From the NCBI GenBank assembly GCA_963383645.1, contig OY726565.1:25170466-25234465 (forward strand): a stretch of DNA of 64,000 bases, read 5' to 3'. The notes beneath the pieces were generated by a model, which was not told the origin of the DNA, did not search any database, and saw only the letters and a program-made list of their open reading frames with translations. The translations under genes and the position numbers were made by a program. The stretch is from Muscardinus avellanarius. Lineage: Eukaryota > Chordata > Mammalia > Rodentia > Gliridae. Numbering within the stretch: the stretch's first letter is position 1; each line of letters opens with the position of its first letter. Positions 23,636-35,475 of this stretch are shown in pieces.

Positions 23636-23803
23636 GCTGGGCAGAGTGGCACACACCTGTGATTCTGGTACTTGGAAGGCTGAAACAGGAAGATCTCAGG
23701 CTCAAGGACAGCCGCAGCAGCCTAGCAAGACCCTGTTTCAAAACATAAACAAAGGGATAGGGGTGTAGCTTGGAGGTAGAATTCTGTGGGTTCAATTCTA
23801 GTA
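23636..23803 (+). mobile_element. B1/ID SINE (older form)
   Basis: From 'gctgggcagagtggcac' to 'caattctagta', followed by a purine tail. Confidence 0.85.
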
Positions 23804-23905
23804 AGAAGAAAGAAAAAAAGGGAGGGAGGGATGAAGGGACAGAGGGAAAGAGAGAGGGAGGGAGGGAGGGAGGAAGGAAGGTAAGAAGGAAGGAAGGAAG
23901 GAAAG
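23804..23905. repeat. Purine tract (GGGA/GGAA)n
   Basis: About 100 bases almost entirely A and G, grown from the tail of the preceding SINE. Confidence 0.95.
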
Positions 23906-24050
23906 ACTGAGAAGAATTAGAGGAAAATCCCAAATAGTGTGAGTTGAGGAATCCTACCAGGAGTGAGGGCTTACAGAGGGAGGAATGGTAAGCTATTGAA
24001 AGTGTCACAAAGAGTTAGAAGGAGAGAGAAAAGGTTTCTTCCATCAAGTT

Positions 24051-24066
24051 GTTGTTGTTGTTGTTG

Positions 24067-24113
<47 letters not shown>

Positions 24114-24290
24114 GTAGTACTGGGGTTCCTGGAAGCCATTCTACCTTTGGGCTACACTCCAAGACCTATTTTATACTTTTTATTTGGAAACAGGGTCTCT
24201 TAAGCCAGAGAGGCTGGCTTGGAACCTGCACGATCTTCCTGTCTCCGCCTCCCAAGCTTGGGGATTACAAGCCTGTGCCACCACGCCCGG
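24051..24290 (-). mobile_element. B1/ID SINE, short form, with (GTT)n(ATT)n tail
   Basis: Target duplication cttccatcaagtt at 24038 and 24291. The tail has become a (GTT)n(ATT)n microsatellite (24051-24113). Body carries the rewritten arm gggttcctggaagcc. Confidence 0.94.
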
Positions 24291-25018
24291 CTTCCATCAA
24301 GTTCTTGATGAACTTGGTGAGAGAGGCCAGTGGAGTGCTGGAACAGCAACTCTTCAGCAACTAGAACATTTAGTCGACTAGTCATAAAGTCTTAAACTTT
24401 AAACAGTTTGGCTAAATGTGGTTAAAGCCAAATACTATCATCCTCTAAGTGGCTCAGGAAATGGGAGAGGTCAAGGTTGAATTCATATACTTATGGCTTT
24501 ACAGCTCTTTGCTGCTGTAACAGAAGCCAGAGTTACAATGAACATAAATCCCCATGATGCTGTATCGCTTCTCTGCTTTTCAAATATTAGACTAACCTCA
24601 AGTCGAAGTGATGATAGTGGTAAATTAAGACTAATCATTGTTTATTGGTATGTAGAGAAAACAATTATAATAGCAGGTACCTTAAAACACTTGGTATGTT
24701 CAAGGCCACAGACTGTACAGTCTCCATGCAGTACTTTCAGAGAGATGAATAAATTAAGACTTTAAAAAGTTCCATAAATTGTTCACAAGTAGCAGAACCC
24801 AGGCATAAAACAACAATTTTTGACCTCAACATTATACTGCTAATTTTCAACTAATAGAAATAACTTCAGTTCAAAAGGCAATCACAAGTCTCTGAAAATT
24901 ACACCAATAACTTTTTAGGGGAATGTAGGAGGTTTATTTAGGGAAGTGAGGGTACAGTTTAAGAAAAGACCCCAGAGAAAGGCTCTGGAATGGTCCATTT
25001 CCAGAATATTTACTTGAA

Positions 25019-25020
<2 letters not shown>

Positions 25021-25063
<43 letters not shown>

Positions 25064-25252
25064 TACAAGGAATTAAATCCAGGGATGTTTTACCTCTGAG
25101 CTACATCCCCAGCCCAATTTCATTATTTTCTTTTGAAACTGGTATCAGTAAATTGCTGAGGGCCTTGCTAAGTTGTTGAGGCTGGGCTCGAACCTGTGAC
25201 CCTTCTGTCTCAGACTCCTAAGTACAAGAATTTTATTATTTATTTGAATAGA
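25021..25252 (-). mobile_element. B1/ID SINE with (TG)n tail (older form)
   Basis: Target duplication atttacttgaaat at 25008 and 25253. The tail has become (TG)n at 25021-25062. Confidence 0.92.
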
Positions 25253-26229
25253 ATTTACTTGAAATAGAATAAATCCTTGAAATTAACCAACTGATATGAA
25301 ATTAAGATAAATTTATAAAGTCATATGAGGATTGGAACTCTTATCTAGATGAGGGAATTTAAAAGAAATAAGGAATAAAACCAGCTGCTTGATATTTAGA
25401 ACCAAACATATAACTTCCATAGTGTGTTTGCTGCTTCTCTCTATCCAGAAATATATAAAATCTTGAATTAATTTTAAAATGCTGATCTTAGGGTATTTTT
25501 TGAAGATTTAAAGAAGTTTATGAGAAAGATAGAAATACAGAAAATAGAAATACAGCCCCATGCCAAAATGGCATGGGGAAGGGTGACTCGAAATGAATAC
25601 ACCCAGGGTATTTCCACATATACCAAGATGGTGGCATTGAGTTTTTCCTAAAGAGAGTCTATTAATGAAATTTTGACATTGGTGTGATTTTTTTTTTACA
25701 TTTAACTTGTCACTAAACTTTGAATGATGGCAAAAAGAGCATATAGCACTTATTTGCATATTTTGAACTCTTGATCAGTGAATCCAGTAACTGCCATTGT
25801 CAGATGCACCCAGGTACTCGTTATATTTTAAATGCAATTTATTCTTATTTCCTTGCAATAAAGTTAATTTAAACAATACTAAAGTTTTTCATTATAGGGA
25901 TTTTATTTCCTAAATTTTTATTATAGTGCTTGTAGAGTAGAAATATACCTTATGAAAGACAATTATGGAAGGTAGTACATTAACACTAGATATGGTATTG
26001 ATAGCAGGCTTAGGTGAAGTTGGCATTACATGTGTCCATTTTTCTCTTTAAATAGAACGAAAAATACTTTTTACATGTGTAACAACACTGTAGTAGCAGC
26101 AATTATTCAATCCAAGAATAACATAGTTAAGTTTTAGAAAATATAAAGACATAAGCCTAAATATGTAAAACTAACATTCATAAGAGAAAACAGAATTGTG
26201 AATAGTAAACTTATGTATAAAATATGAAT

Positions 26230-26733
26230 TATTATATAGGACACCAAAATACAGGGAACAAAAGAAAAAAGTAAAATGGACTACTTACAGAAGAAAACAC
26301 ATTTGTATAGCAAAGAATGTAATCAAAAGAGTGAAAGGAATGGGAGAAAATATTTGCAAATCATAAATTAATAAGTGGTTAAAATTCAGAATGTATAAGG
26401 AACACCTACCACCTAACAATAAACAAAACAGTTGAATTTTAAAAAAGACAAAGAATTTAAATAAACATTTCTCCAAAGAAAATATATAAATGTCATTAAG
26501 CACATGAAAAGATGTGTGACATAATTAATTATTAGGAAAACCCATAATGAGACGGGATCTCACATCTGTTAGTGTAGCACTTATCAAAAAAAAAAAAAAA
26601 ACCTAACATGGGTTACAGAAGATACGGAGAATCTGGAGCCCTTGTTCATTGCTGATAGGAATGAACATGATGATGCAGCTGTAAAAGTATATAGTAAGTA
26701 GGATGGTGAGTCCTCAGAAAAATAAAAATATAA
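26230..26733 (+). mobile_element. Old L1 ORF2 fragment (first part)
   Basis: Diverged ORF2 text such as 'gggagaaaatatttgcaaat', 'gggatctcacatctgttag' and 'gagcccttgttcattgctg'. The same element appears to resume at 27658 after nested insertions. Confidence 0.75.
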
Positions 26734-27386
26734 GCCATGCATGGTGGTGAATGCTTGAAATCCCAGTACTTGGGAGGCTGAGACAGGAAGATCACAGGTT
26801 CATGGCCCGCCTCAGCTACTTAGGCCCTTCATAACTAAGTCAGACCCTATTTCAAAATGAAAAAAAAAAAAGTGTACAAATTATGGGAAATACACACAAT
26901 GTAATTCTACCCAACAATTAAGAACAAAATTACACAATTTGCAAGAAGATGGAAGGACTTGGAGAACATTATGTTAAGTGAGATTAGCCAGTCACAGACA
27001 GTGAAGGTCACATGCTCTCTCTCATATGCACAGGATAGGGAAGTCATTGGGATACCAAAGGGTCTCCAGATAATGGAAAAGAAACCTCAGTGGAACCAAA
27101 AAGGAAGAGCAGGAGAGAAGGAAGACTGAGGTTTGTTAATGGGAATATTACCATCAGCTATGTGTATACATGTAAATATTCCAATGTCAATCTTGGCACT
27201 CTGTACTGGGAGGGAGGGAAATGGGGCGGTGGGGTGAGGCACAAGTGCTGAGTATATATAGGTCACTGTGAACATTATGATGTGAGACTATAATGCACCA
27301 ACAAAAGCATAAAATAAAATAAAGTAGGGCTGAGGGTGTAGCTCAGAGATAGAATGCTCCTGGTTCAATCCCCAGTACCACACACA
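26734..27386 (+). mobile_element. SINE split by a younger L1 3' end
   Basis: The SINE left part (26734-26871) stops in its A-rich linker and its ID-like right part (gggctgagggtgtagctc ... cagtacca) reappears at 27328-27383. A 5'-truncated L1 3' end (26872-27305) fills the gap. Confidence 0.8.
26872..27305 (+). mobile_element. L1 3' end (ORF2 end and 3' UTR)
   Basis: Contains 'gaagatggaaggacttggag', 'tgttaagtgagattagcca', a GGGAGGGAGGG run and the terminal 'ataatgcaccaacaaa'. Same L1 type as the copies at 8390 and 45495. Confidence 0.88.
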
Positions 27387-27410
27387 GACATACAAAAATA
27401 TGATTACAAT

Positions 27411-27600
27411 GCTGGGTGTGGTGGCACATGTTTGTAATCCCAGTACTTGGGAGGCTGAGACAGGAAGATCACATTTCTCAAGGTCAGCCTCAGCTACTTA
27501 GTGAGGCCCTCCGCAACTTAGTGAGACCCTGTTTCAAAATAAAAGAATAAAAGGTGTAGCTCAGAGGTAGAATGCCTCTGGGTTTAATCCCTAGTAACAT

Positions 27601-27648
<48 letters not shown>
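27411..27648 (+). mobile_element. B1/ID SINE with (AC)n tail
   Basis: Target duplication gattacaat at 27402 and 27649. The tail is a 47-base AC microsatellite (27603-27648). Confidence 0.92.
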
Positions 27649-27650
<2 letters not shown>

Positions 27651-27657
27651 TTACAAT

Positions 27658-28440
27658 ATGACCTAGCCATTTTACTTCTGGGTATATACCCCCCCAAAAT
27701 TAAAACCAGGAACTTAAAAAGATATTTGTACATCCTTATTATCTTTATTATTACCAACAACCTGAAGGTGGGAAGAACACAAATGTCCATTTATTAATGG
27801 ATAAACAAAATGTGGTATTTATATACAATGGAATATCATTTGGCCTAAAGACAGCAAGAAAATTCTGATACATGCTGTAACATGAACAAACTTTTGGAAC
27901 ATTATATTAAGTGAAATAGATTCACAAAAAGTAAAAGACATGAATCTGCTTACATAATGTACCCAGAGCAGTCAGATTCATAGGCAAAAAGTAGGATGCT
28001 AGCCACCATAGGCTGGGGGAGAGGGGAATGGGAAGTTGTTGTTTAATGGGCACAGAGCTTCCGTTTTGTAACATGAGAAGGATCATAGAGATGGATGACG
28101 GAGATGGCTACACAGCAATGTGAATGGATTTAATTCCACTGAACTGTGCACTTAAACAGTTAAGAATATTATGTGTAGCCGGGTGTGGTGGCGCACGCTT
28201 GTAATCCCTGCGCTTGGGAGGCGGAGACAGGAGGATCGCACAGGTTCAAAGCCAGCCGAGAGAGCGCTGGTTTAGGAGACCCTGTTTCCAAATAAAAATA
28301 TAAAAAATAGGTCTGGGAGTGTAGCCTGGACGTAGAAGGGCTTCCAGGAACCCCAGTACAAAAAAAAAAAAAAAAAAAAAGAATATTATGTGTAATTCAG
28401 CATAATTTTAAAAATAACAAAAATGCGAATCACTTTAAGT
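27658..28440 (+). mobile_element. Old L1 3' end (continuation of the 26230 element)
   Basis: Contains 'tttacttctgggtatatacc', 'acaatggaatatcatttggc', 'tgaactgtgcacttaaaca'. Interrupted by a SINE at 28178. Confidence 0.75.
28178..28378 (+). mobile_element. B1/ID SINE, short young form
   Basis: Perfect 16-base target duplication aagaatattatgtgta at 28162 and 28379. Has the gggcttccaggaacccc arm and a pure poly-A tail. It lies about 340 bases upstream of COL19A1 exon 2. Confidence 0.96.
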
Positions 28441-28722
28441 AGTAAAGCTTTAAAACATTTAAATGAAGATACAGTTTAAGTTATAAGAAGCTATATCAAT
28501 ATTGATAAGTAACAACCTAATTTGAAAATATTTTCCAAGCTCTTTCATAAATTTAGGTACATTCTGGTAGATTATGAATAATTACATATATTATAGACTC
28601 ATATATCTTAGTATATAACTATATATAGTGTAAAAAATCTACTGTTTCTCTTTGCTGAGGAGTTTTCTGGAAATGATGAAGCATGATACATTAAACTCAA
28701 TTTGCACTTTTTTTTATTGCAG

Positions 28723-28849
28723 ATCTCTGGCCACGTGTCCGCATGGTTTCAAGGCACAATGAGGTGTTCCGACTCTTGGAAACTTTGGCCGTGGGTGGCC
28801 ATCTTTCTGCTTCCTGCCGCCACTTCTGTTATGGTCAGAGACAGGCCAG
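28723..28849 (+). CDS. COL19A1: COL19A1 exon 2: end of 5' UTR, start codon, signal peptide
   Basis: The exon follows a pyrimidine tract and an AG at 28721-28722, and ends at a GTATCT donor at 28850. The start codon is at 28759, with A at -3. It encodes 30 residues plus one base (phase 1): MRCSDSWKLW, then a hydrophobic core (VAIFLLPAATS) and VMVRDRP. This is a classic secretory signal peptide, probably cleaved near residue 23. From my knowledge of the family, human COL19A1 begins with a similar MR....WKLW.W..IFLLPA.TSV.VRD pattern, which fixes the start. Residues 3-6 and 11 differ from human as I remember it. Collagen XIX is a FACIT-like secreted collagen of basement membrane zones, muscle and some interneurons. 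There is no in-frame stop upstream within the exon, so the start rests on homology. An out-of-frame ATG lies 16 bases upstream. Confidence 0.93.
28743..28849 (+). promoter_or_regulatory. COL19A1: Upstream ORF overlapping the COL19A1 start (first segment)
   Basis: An ATG at 28743, 16 bases before the main start and in another frame, opens a frame that runs through exon 2 without a stop. After splicing at 28849/45889 it continues in exon 3 and ends at TAA 45947-45949, giving 55 codons that overlap the main CDS. Its context (C at -3, G at +4) is weaker than that of the main ATG, so leaky scanning is plausible. It appears to be the first ATG of the inferred mRNA. Translation is not shown. Confidence 0.5.
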
Positions 28850-29463
28850 GTATCTATGCCACCTTTTTGCCTAATTACCAAATGTTATATATAGCACATA
28901 AATTGTTTTAAAAATCATTAAAGTAAATCTTGTTAAGGTCAAAGAAGCTATAGCTTAGATCTTCTAGTAAATAAATAAGGAAGGGACTCAGTTGTACCAC
29001 TGACCTTCACATAATTTTCATCAACAACTTCTAAAATTACCTTATTTTTCACATGCATATTATGTCTAACTAGCCTTTCCTTTCTGTCACTGATTAAATA
29101 TACATAATGTATATGTCTATGTGTACATGTATATTATATTATCCCCTTTTCTCTTAAAGAATTACTTGTTCAAGTTACAAGTACAGAAATTCATTGCTAA
29201 TTAGGATTAACAAGAACATATCTAATCTTAATTAGGAGAAAGTGATAAAGATAAAAATAGTTTAATTATATGTCAGTTTTGTAGTATTGTGGAAGATTAA
29301 AATAAAAGGTTGACAGATCTTTAGAGCACCTATTGGACTAAATAGACAGTGTTTATTTGCAATTGTTAATGTGTCAGTCTTATAAATATTTCCTAAGGCT
29401 TAGAGGGTATTTGAAACATTTACTTGTATCTCTGATTTTAATATTTTAAATTTAATTTTTTTT

Positions 29464-29915
29464 TGTGTGTGTGGTACTGGGAATTGAACCCAAAGGCATT
29501 TTATCTCCAGGCTACATCCCCAGCCCTATTTTGTATTTTCTTTCTTTTTTTTCTTTTTTTTTTTTTTTTTTTTGCGGGTCTGGGGATGAAACCCAGGGGC
29601 ATTTGACCTCCGACCTACACCCCCTGCCCTATTTTTTATTCTTTATTTTGAAACTGGGTCTCACTGAGTTGCAGAGGGCCTCACTAAGTAGCTGAGGCTG
29701 TTCGCGAACCGTGATCCTCCAGGTCTCAGCCTCCCGAATGCTGGGATTACAAGCGTGCCCCACCACGCCCGGCTCTATTTTGTATTTTCTATTTTAAAAC
29801 AGGGTCTCACTAAGTTGCAAAAGGCCTCACTAAGTAGCTGAAGCCATGAACCACGATCCTTCTGTCTCAGCCTCCCAAGTACTGGGATTACAAGCATGCA
29901 CCACCATGCCCGGCT
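29464..29915 (-). mobile_element. Older SINE interrupted by another SINE
   Basis: The outer copy covers 29464-29541 and 29775-29915. The inner inverted copy (29542-29774) is bounded by the target duplication ctattttgtattttct. Confidence 0.93.
29542..29774 (-). mobile_element. Inner SINE ('gggtctgggga' variant)
   Basis: Inverted copy whose right arm reads gcgggtctggggatg instead of ggtactggggatg. Shares this change with the next copy at 29930. Confidence 0.92.
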
Positions 29916-29929
29916 GTATTTCTGATTTT

Positions 29930-30135
29930 TTTTTTTTGCAGGTCTGGGATGGAACCCAGGGGCATTCCACCTCCGAGCTACACCCCCTGCCCTAGTTTTT
30001 ATTCTTTAATTTGAAACAGGGTCTCACTAAATTGCACAGGGCCTCACTAAGTAGCTGAGGCTGTCCTTGAACCATGATCCTCCGGTCTCAGCCTCCCGAA
30101 TGCTGGGATTATAAGCGTGCGCCACCACGCCGGAC
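29930..30135 (-). mobile_element. SINE of the same variant
   Basis: Target duplication tgtatttctgatttt at 29915 and 30136. It has the caggtctgggatgg right-arm variant. Confidence 0.94.
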
Positions 30136-30499
30136 TGTATTTCTGATTTTTAAAGTTAATGACTGTGGTTAGTTTGGAAGACTTCTTGAACATTGAGTAT
30201 ATACAAATTAGTGACCTAGATGCATATAGAATTAGATACATTTGTAGAATTAGACACATCTGAGAGGCCATTTGGTAAGGAAAGAGAGATTTCAACTAAA
30301 TTTTCATGCAAAAATTCACGTATCATGTGTTTAGTGAAGAACACATATATATTCTGAGTCCATATCTAACTGTGCTTATTTTAGAGTATTTCACTAATCA
30401 TTTTTGCCAAACAGATATGAACTCATGCTAGTAAAAATTTTGAGTTTGAAGCACACATAAAAACAATTGCTTAAAGCAGATGTTATAAATCTTAGTCTT

Positions 30500-30708
30500 G
30501 GCCGGGCGTGGTGGCACATGCTTGTAATCCCCGCACTTGGGAGGTAGAGACAGGAGGATCGCGCAGGTTCGAAGCCAGCCGTGCTGGTTTAGGAGACCCT
30601 GTTTCCAAAAAAAAATAAAATAGGTCTGGGAGTGTAGTCCGGAGATAGACGGGCTTCCAGGAACCCCAGTACCACACACAAAAAAAAAAAACAAAAAAAC
30701 AAAAAAAA
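30500..30708 (+). mobile_element. B1/ID SINE, short young form
   Basis: Target duplication cttagtctt at 30491 and 30709. Intact CpGs and the gggcttccaggaacccc arm. Confidence 0.94.
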
Positions 30709-30932
30709 CTTAGTCTTTTGGAGTTTTCTCTAAGTTTTTATGCTTTTTCACAAACTTTTCAGGAGGTACATTTCCTAAAGTGATCCACACGAAAGGCGAC
30801 TGTTCTGTTACTTTATAAGTGATGTTCTGTAGCTGTCATACCATCTTGGGGAAAACACTTTCTTCAGGGAGAAATAATTCAGAAGTGACTCAAAGCAACT
30901 ACCACTATGTTAAAAAAAATAATACATAGGGA

Positions 30933-31106
30933 GCTGGGCGTGCCATGCTTGTAATCCCAGCACTTGGGAGGCTGAGAGAGAAGGATCGCACAGGTTCGAA
31001 GCCAGTCTCAGCAACTTAGTGAGACCCTGTTTCCAAATAAATTATAAAATAGGGCTGAGGGTATAGCCTGTAGATAGAAAACCCCTAGGTTCCACCCCAC
31101 CCCGTA

Positions 31107-31151
<45 letters not shown>
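30933..31151 (+). mobile_element. B1/ID SINE (intermediate form) with (AC)n tail
   Basis: From 'agctgggcgtgccatg' to 'ccccgtacc', followed by AC repeats to 31151. Confidence 0.9.
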
Positions 31152-31152
<1 letters not shown>

Positions 31153-31196
31153 CAGGAATTAGCCAGTTAGAACCTAGATCATAAATTGATGTATTA

Positions 31197-31545
31197 GCCG
31201 GGCATAGTGGCACACGCTTGTAATCCCAGTATTTGGGAGGCTGAGACAGGAGGATCGTGGTTTGCAGACAGCCACAGGCTCTTAGTGAAACCCTGTGCAA
31301 CTCAGTGAGACCCTATTCCAAAATAAAGAATAAAGGCTGGGCGTGGTGGCACATGCTTGTAATCCCAGCATTGGGGAGGCAGAGACTGGAGGATTGTGAG
31401 ACCCTGTTTTAAAAAGTAAAAAGACCAAAAATAGGGCTAGGGGTGTAGCTCAGAAATACAATACCCTGGGTTCCATCCCCAGTACCAAAAACAAAACAAA
31501 ACAAAACAAAAACCAAAAACCAAAAAACAAACAAACAAAACCCCA
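31197..31545 (+). mobile_element. Two SINEs in tandem with an (AAAAC)n tail
   Basis: A right-truncated copy (31197-31334) abuts a second copy (31335-31487) that lacks about 60 bases of its left and middle part. An AAAAC-rich tail follows. Confidence 0.85.
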
Positions 31546-32094
31546 TAGAGCATGGAACTTTATTCTGTTAATATTGCTACTCCACTGAATCTGTGTCTTT
31601 AAGGAACAGTAAGTAATGTGCTTTGCAGTTGAACAAGAGAAGATAGAACTTAAAAGGAGAGTGAAAGTCTGCTTGAGGAGTGTGCAGCTTTGGGGCACAT
31701 GTTAGTGTGTCAGGAAGGGTCTTATTGATAACAGTGATTTGAATGGTCTACATAAATGACTCTCCACTTTTAGCATGAACAAGTGTCACCCAAGATATTG
31801 ATTCCTGAATCTCACTTTTAGAGATTCCCATACAGAGGTCAGGTTGGAGTGGGACTCCATAATTTATATCCTTAACAAGCTCTCCAGGTGAAGCTAATGC
31901 AGGGCCTCTGGGGAAAACACTTCAAGAAACACCTGTGTGATAATCAAGGGACATGTTGTGGGGTTTTTTCTTCCCATCCCCTCAGCTGGTTATCTGAATT
32001 TAGGCAGCCACGTTTCTTTTATCTTTTGTTATTTTGTTTTATTTCATCTATTATTTTATTTTGCTTTTTGTCTTTAATACTTCTTTTTTTTTTT

Positions 32095-32985
32095 GGAAGA
32101 ACACTTAACATGGTATCTGCCCTTATAACAAATTTTGAATGTATACAAATACAGTATATTTTATTGGTGCACTGTAATTATATATCATAGTGAGTTCAGA
32201 GTAATAGAAGCATACATGCACACAGCATCTCTGTGTTTCCCTTCAGGTCCTTCCCTCCCTCCCTCCCATAGAGATAATGTTTACATTGATACAGATAACT
32301 TGATATATGAACAAGAAATTATTTTAATTGTTTCCATTATCAGATTGCCCCTTCTCCTCCTTATCTCCCTCCACAAGCCCTTGTCACTCTTCTACTGGTG
32401 TCTCCCCTCATTTATCTAAAACCCTCTTTGTTTCCCAGTTTCTCTCTAGCTTTCACATGTGTGTGAAAACATATGGCCTTTCACTTTCTGAAACTGGCTA
32501 ATCTCACTTAGCATAATATTATTGAGCTCCATTCACTTTCCTGAAAATGACATAATTGTGTTCTCTTTTATTAACAAGTAGAATTCCATTGTGTGGATAT
32601 ACCATCATTTCTTAATCCATTCCTTTGCTGATGGACGCTGGTCCCATGCTTTGGCTATAATGAATTACGCTGCTATAAACATGGATATGCACATCTCCCT
32701 ATGCTCATCTGACTTCAGTTGCTTTGGGAAGATCCCAAGAGTGGTATGGCTGGGTCATAGGTGGCTTCATTCGCGGTCTTTTTAGGAACCTCCATATTGA
32801 TCTCCATACTAATATTAATTTGCAATCCCACCAACAGTGTATGAAGGTTCTTATTTTTCCACATTCTCATCAAAATTTATTATTGTTTATATTATTGACA
32901 ATTACCACTATAACTGGAATTAGATAAAATATCAGTATCATTTTGATTTTCATTTCCCTGATTGCTAATAATGTTAACCATAAGC
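32095..32985 (-). mobile_element. Antisense L1 3' end
   Basis: From 'ttttattggtgcactgtaat' (inverted 3' terminus, about 32159) through 'ggctaatctcacttagcata' and 'ggtatggctgggtcatagg'. The first 60 bases look like an older L1M 3' UTR fused to it. Confidence 0.85.
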
Positions 32986-33189
32986 ACAATATTTGCAGCC
33001 TATCTCTAAACCTCATTATTTAACATAGCCTAAATTCCTCATCTTGGGACTTCTCTGAATGTTTTGCTTTTGGGGCTTTGGTATCTCAATTCTTTATTCA
33101 TATTCAGGTTATATCATATACAGGACTGCCAGAAGGCATTAATTCTGCTTCAAGTTTACTTTACTGAATCAATCTCTTTGAAAAACTTT

Positions 33190-33384
33190 CCTCATGGTGG
33201 TGAGGGCCTGTACCCCAGTACTTGGGAGGCTGAGACAGGAGAATCACAGGTTCAAGGACAGCCACAGGAAGTAGTGAGACGCCCATCAACCTATGGGAAC
33301 CTTGTTTCAAAATTAAAATAAAATAGGGCTGAGGGTGTAATCTGGAGGTAGAATGTCCCTGAACTCAATCCCAGTACCAAAAAG
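33190..33384 (+). mobile_element. B1/ID SINE (diverged)
   Basis: From 'catggtggtgagggcctg' to 'caatcccagtacc' with a small unrelated insertion in the middle. Confidence 0.82.
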
Positions 33385-33389
33385 AAAGG

Positions 33390-35475
33390 AAGAAAGAAAG
33401 AAATGAAATATTTCCTGAGAACGTGAATTCAAAAGGATTCTAAATTCTAGCAGGATTCACATAACATATAGCACTAAAGAAATTAATAAAGAAAACAGTT
33501 TGACTTTTCTTTTTTACCATTCCATTTGGTAGGAGGTGCTCATGAAGCAATACATGTTGAAGGTGCCATGGATATCGCTTCAAGTATGAGTTATCTTAGT
33601 TGAAGAATATAGCAGTCTGGGCACAGCCTCTTGTGACTTGTGTCTTGAATGTCTGGTTCACAGTGCAAGGTTCCCTTTTTAGTTTCCTCATGTGCAGACC
33701 TGTGCGTGTGGTCACCAACCATTTACCGGAGGGAAGTGATTGCATCTAAAAATAAAATATAACAAAGCTGAGGGAGAGGCTAGGGTTTCAGCTCTGCAGT
33801 CAGTTAGGTTGTCAACAGTTTACTACCAAACCTAGATATATGAAGGATAAGTTGAATCTTTTAATTGCCCTACATTATGGTTTGTTTAACAGTTACTTGG
33901 GATATCATCCAAGGTAGGACAAAATTCAAGAGTAATATGGAAAGATTCAATAACAAATTGAATTTTAGAATCCTAATGGTACTAAGAATTCAGTGATTTC
34001 ATATTCTTTTTATCAATTTTCTATTATGTTGACATAATGGGATAAGGCATATTTTCATACTGCCAGTGAACTTTAGTTTGAATGTGATAGTCTCAGCGCA
34101 GTTATTTGTCAAAGGAAGGTGCAGAAGAGAAATGCATTACAATATGCAGTGCATATATTGTACAATATATATTGTGATAATCTTAAAACTTGTTTTAATC
34201 AATTATCAACTATGTAAAACTGTTTCTTCAACGTTCTTAGGCATAAGTGCTAAATTATTGTAAGAGGTAATAAAAAAACAGGAAAACACAGAGTACAAAA
34301 AGAAAACAAACTAAAAATGATGGAATGCCATTTAAATAACAATTTTTATCTTATAGTAAAGCTTATGTAAAGTGTCTAGATTAAAGTGATTATAAACATG
34401 GGCCCCAAAGCTATATACAGAAACCCTGTTAAGGTACTTTCTATTAATTACAAGAAAAACTATTACTCTGGAATATTGTTCTTAAAAATGTGCCAGTGCA
34501 TAGATTTTTCTTTTGTGTTTTCAAGAAATCCTAGTTCGATATAGTAAAAATCCTAGTTTTGAAAAATGTACTTTATAACTCCTAACTTTGGCCAGTGGAG
34601 GAAAGCTTCCCAGTGCTTAGGTGAAGAGGATTCCTTCTCACCACGTATTTTTCTCTGGAAGGATAGTTTTAGATCAAAGATAAGCAGTGAAGGTGCTTTT
34701 GTGACCCAGACCTTTTTGTGACCTCTCTGTTAAAATAGCTGTGTTCCCATTTTTTCTTGTTTGGTCACCTTTTCTATTATTTGTATCATATTATGGTCCA
34801 ATGTTCTCTACTTATTTTTGTAAGCCACTGTTTTCTCCCATCCTAGGATACTAGGTAGCGTTTATTGGCCTTACTGGCAAAGCATGAAGTGCTGAGAGAG
34901 GGGCTGAAGGTAACCAATGACAATGACATGAAGAGGACTGTGTTTTCCTTCCTTCAATAAGTTTGTTTTAACCTTTTAAAAGTGCAAAACACTCAAAGCT
35001 CTCTTCATTTATGAAAGACAAACAAACCAGGTATACATCAGTGGTAAAGCTGCACTTTCCTTGCCCAGCTGTAGTCTTGAGGAAAATGCCAGGTCATGAA
35101 TTTTGTCACGAAGGGAAAAGAAAACAGTTTTTCTATTTATTAGAAGAGACTAATAAATAGAGGATCTATCCAACTAGGCAGATTTTAATTGTGATTGAAT
35201 AGTTAATAACAACCTCATATAAATTATATGTATTCCCAGGGATACAAAGGAACAGGAAAACCAAAGCAGAGAAAATGGACATGAGGAGAGAAACGTTACA
35301 GTTAACCAGGGGACACTTTTTGCCCTTCTTCATTTTTTGACTTAATCTACATGATCTCTTCCATCTTCTTGACTTTAAATACAATTTATATGTCAATCAC
35401 TCCCAAATTTACTTTGCAGTCTGGATCTCTTTTTTTGAGTTTCATACCCCTTTTTCTTTCTGCTTTTATTTATAA
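33390..35475. other. Intron 2 stretch with nothing recognised
   Basis: AT-rich unique sequence. No convincing exon or transposon on either strand. Confidence 0.45.

Larger units (their letters stand above)
16276..28722 (+). other. COL19A1: COL19A1 intron 1
   Basis: This is the interval between the inferred exon 1 donor and the exon 2 acceptor. Its first kilobase is the downstream half of the CpG island. Between 17850 and 21515 I recognise only a weak L2-like stretch (about 19580-19760); 24305-25005 and 25270-26200 hold nothing I can name. The remainder is SINE, L1 and microsatellite sequence listed separately. Confidence 0.55.

Noticed and set aside
27603..27648. Regularly spaced repeats as CRISPR-like arrays
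   Set aside because: All regular repeats are microsatellites or SINEs; the DNA is mammalian and no spacer-repeat pattern exists.
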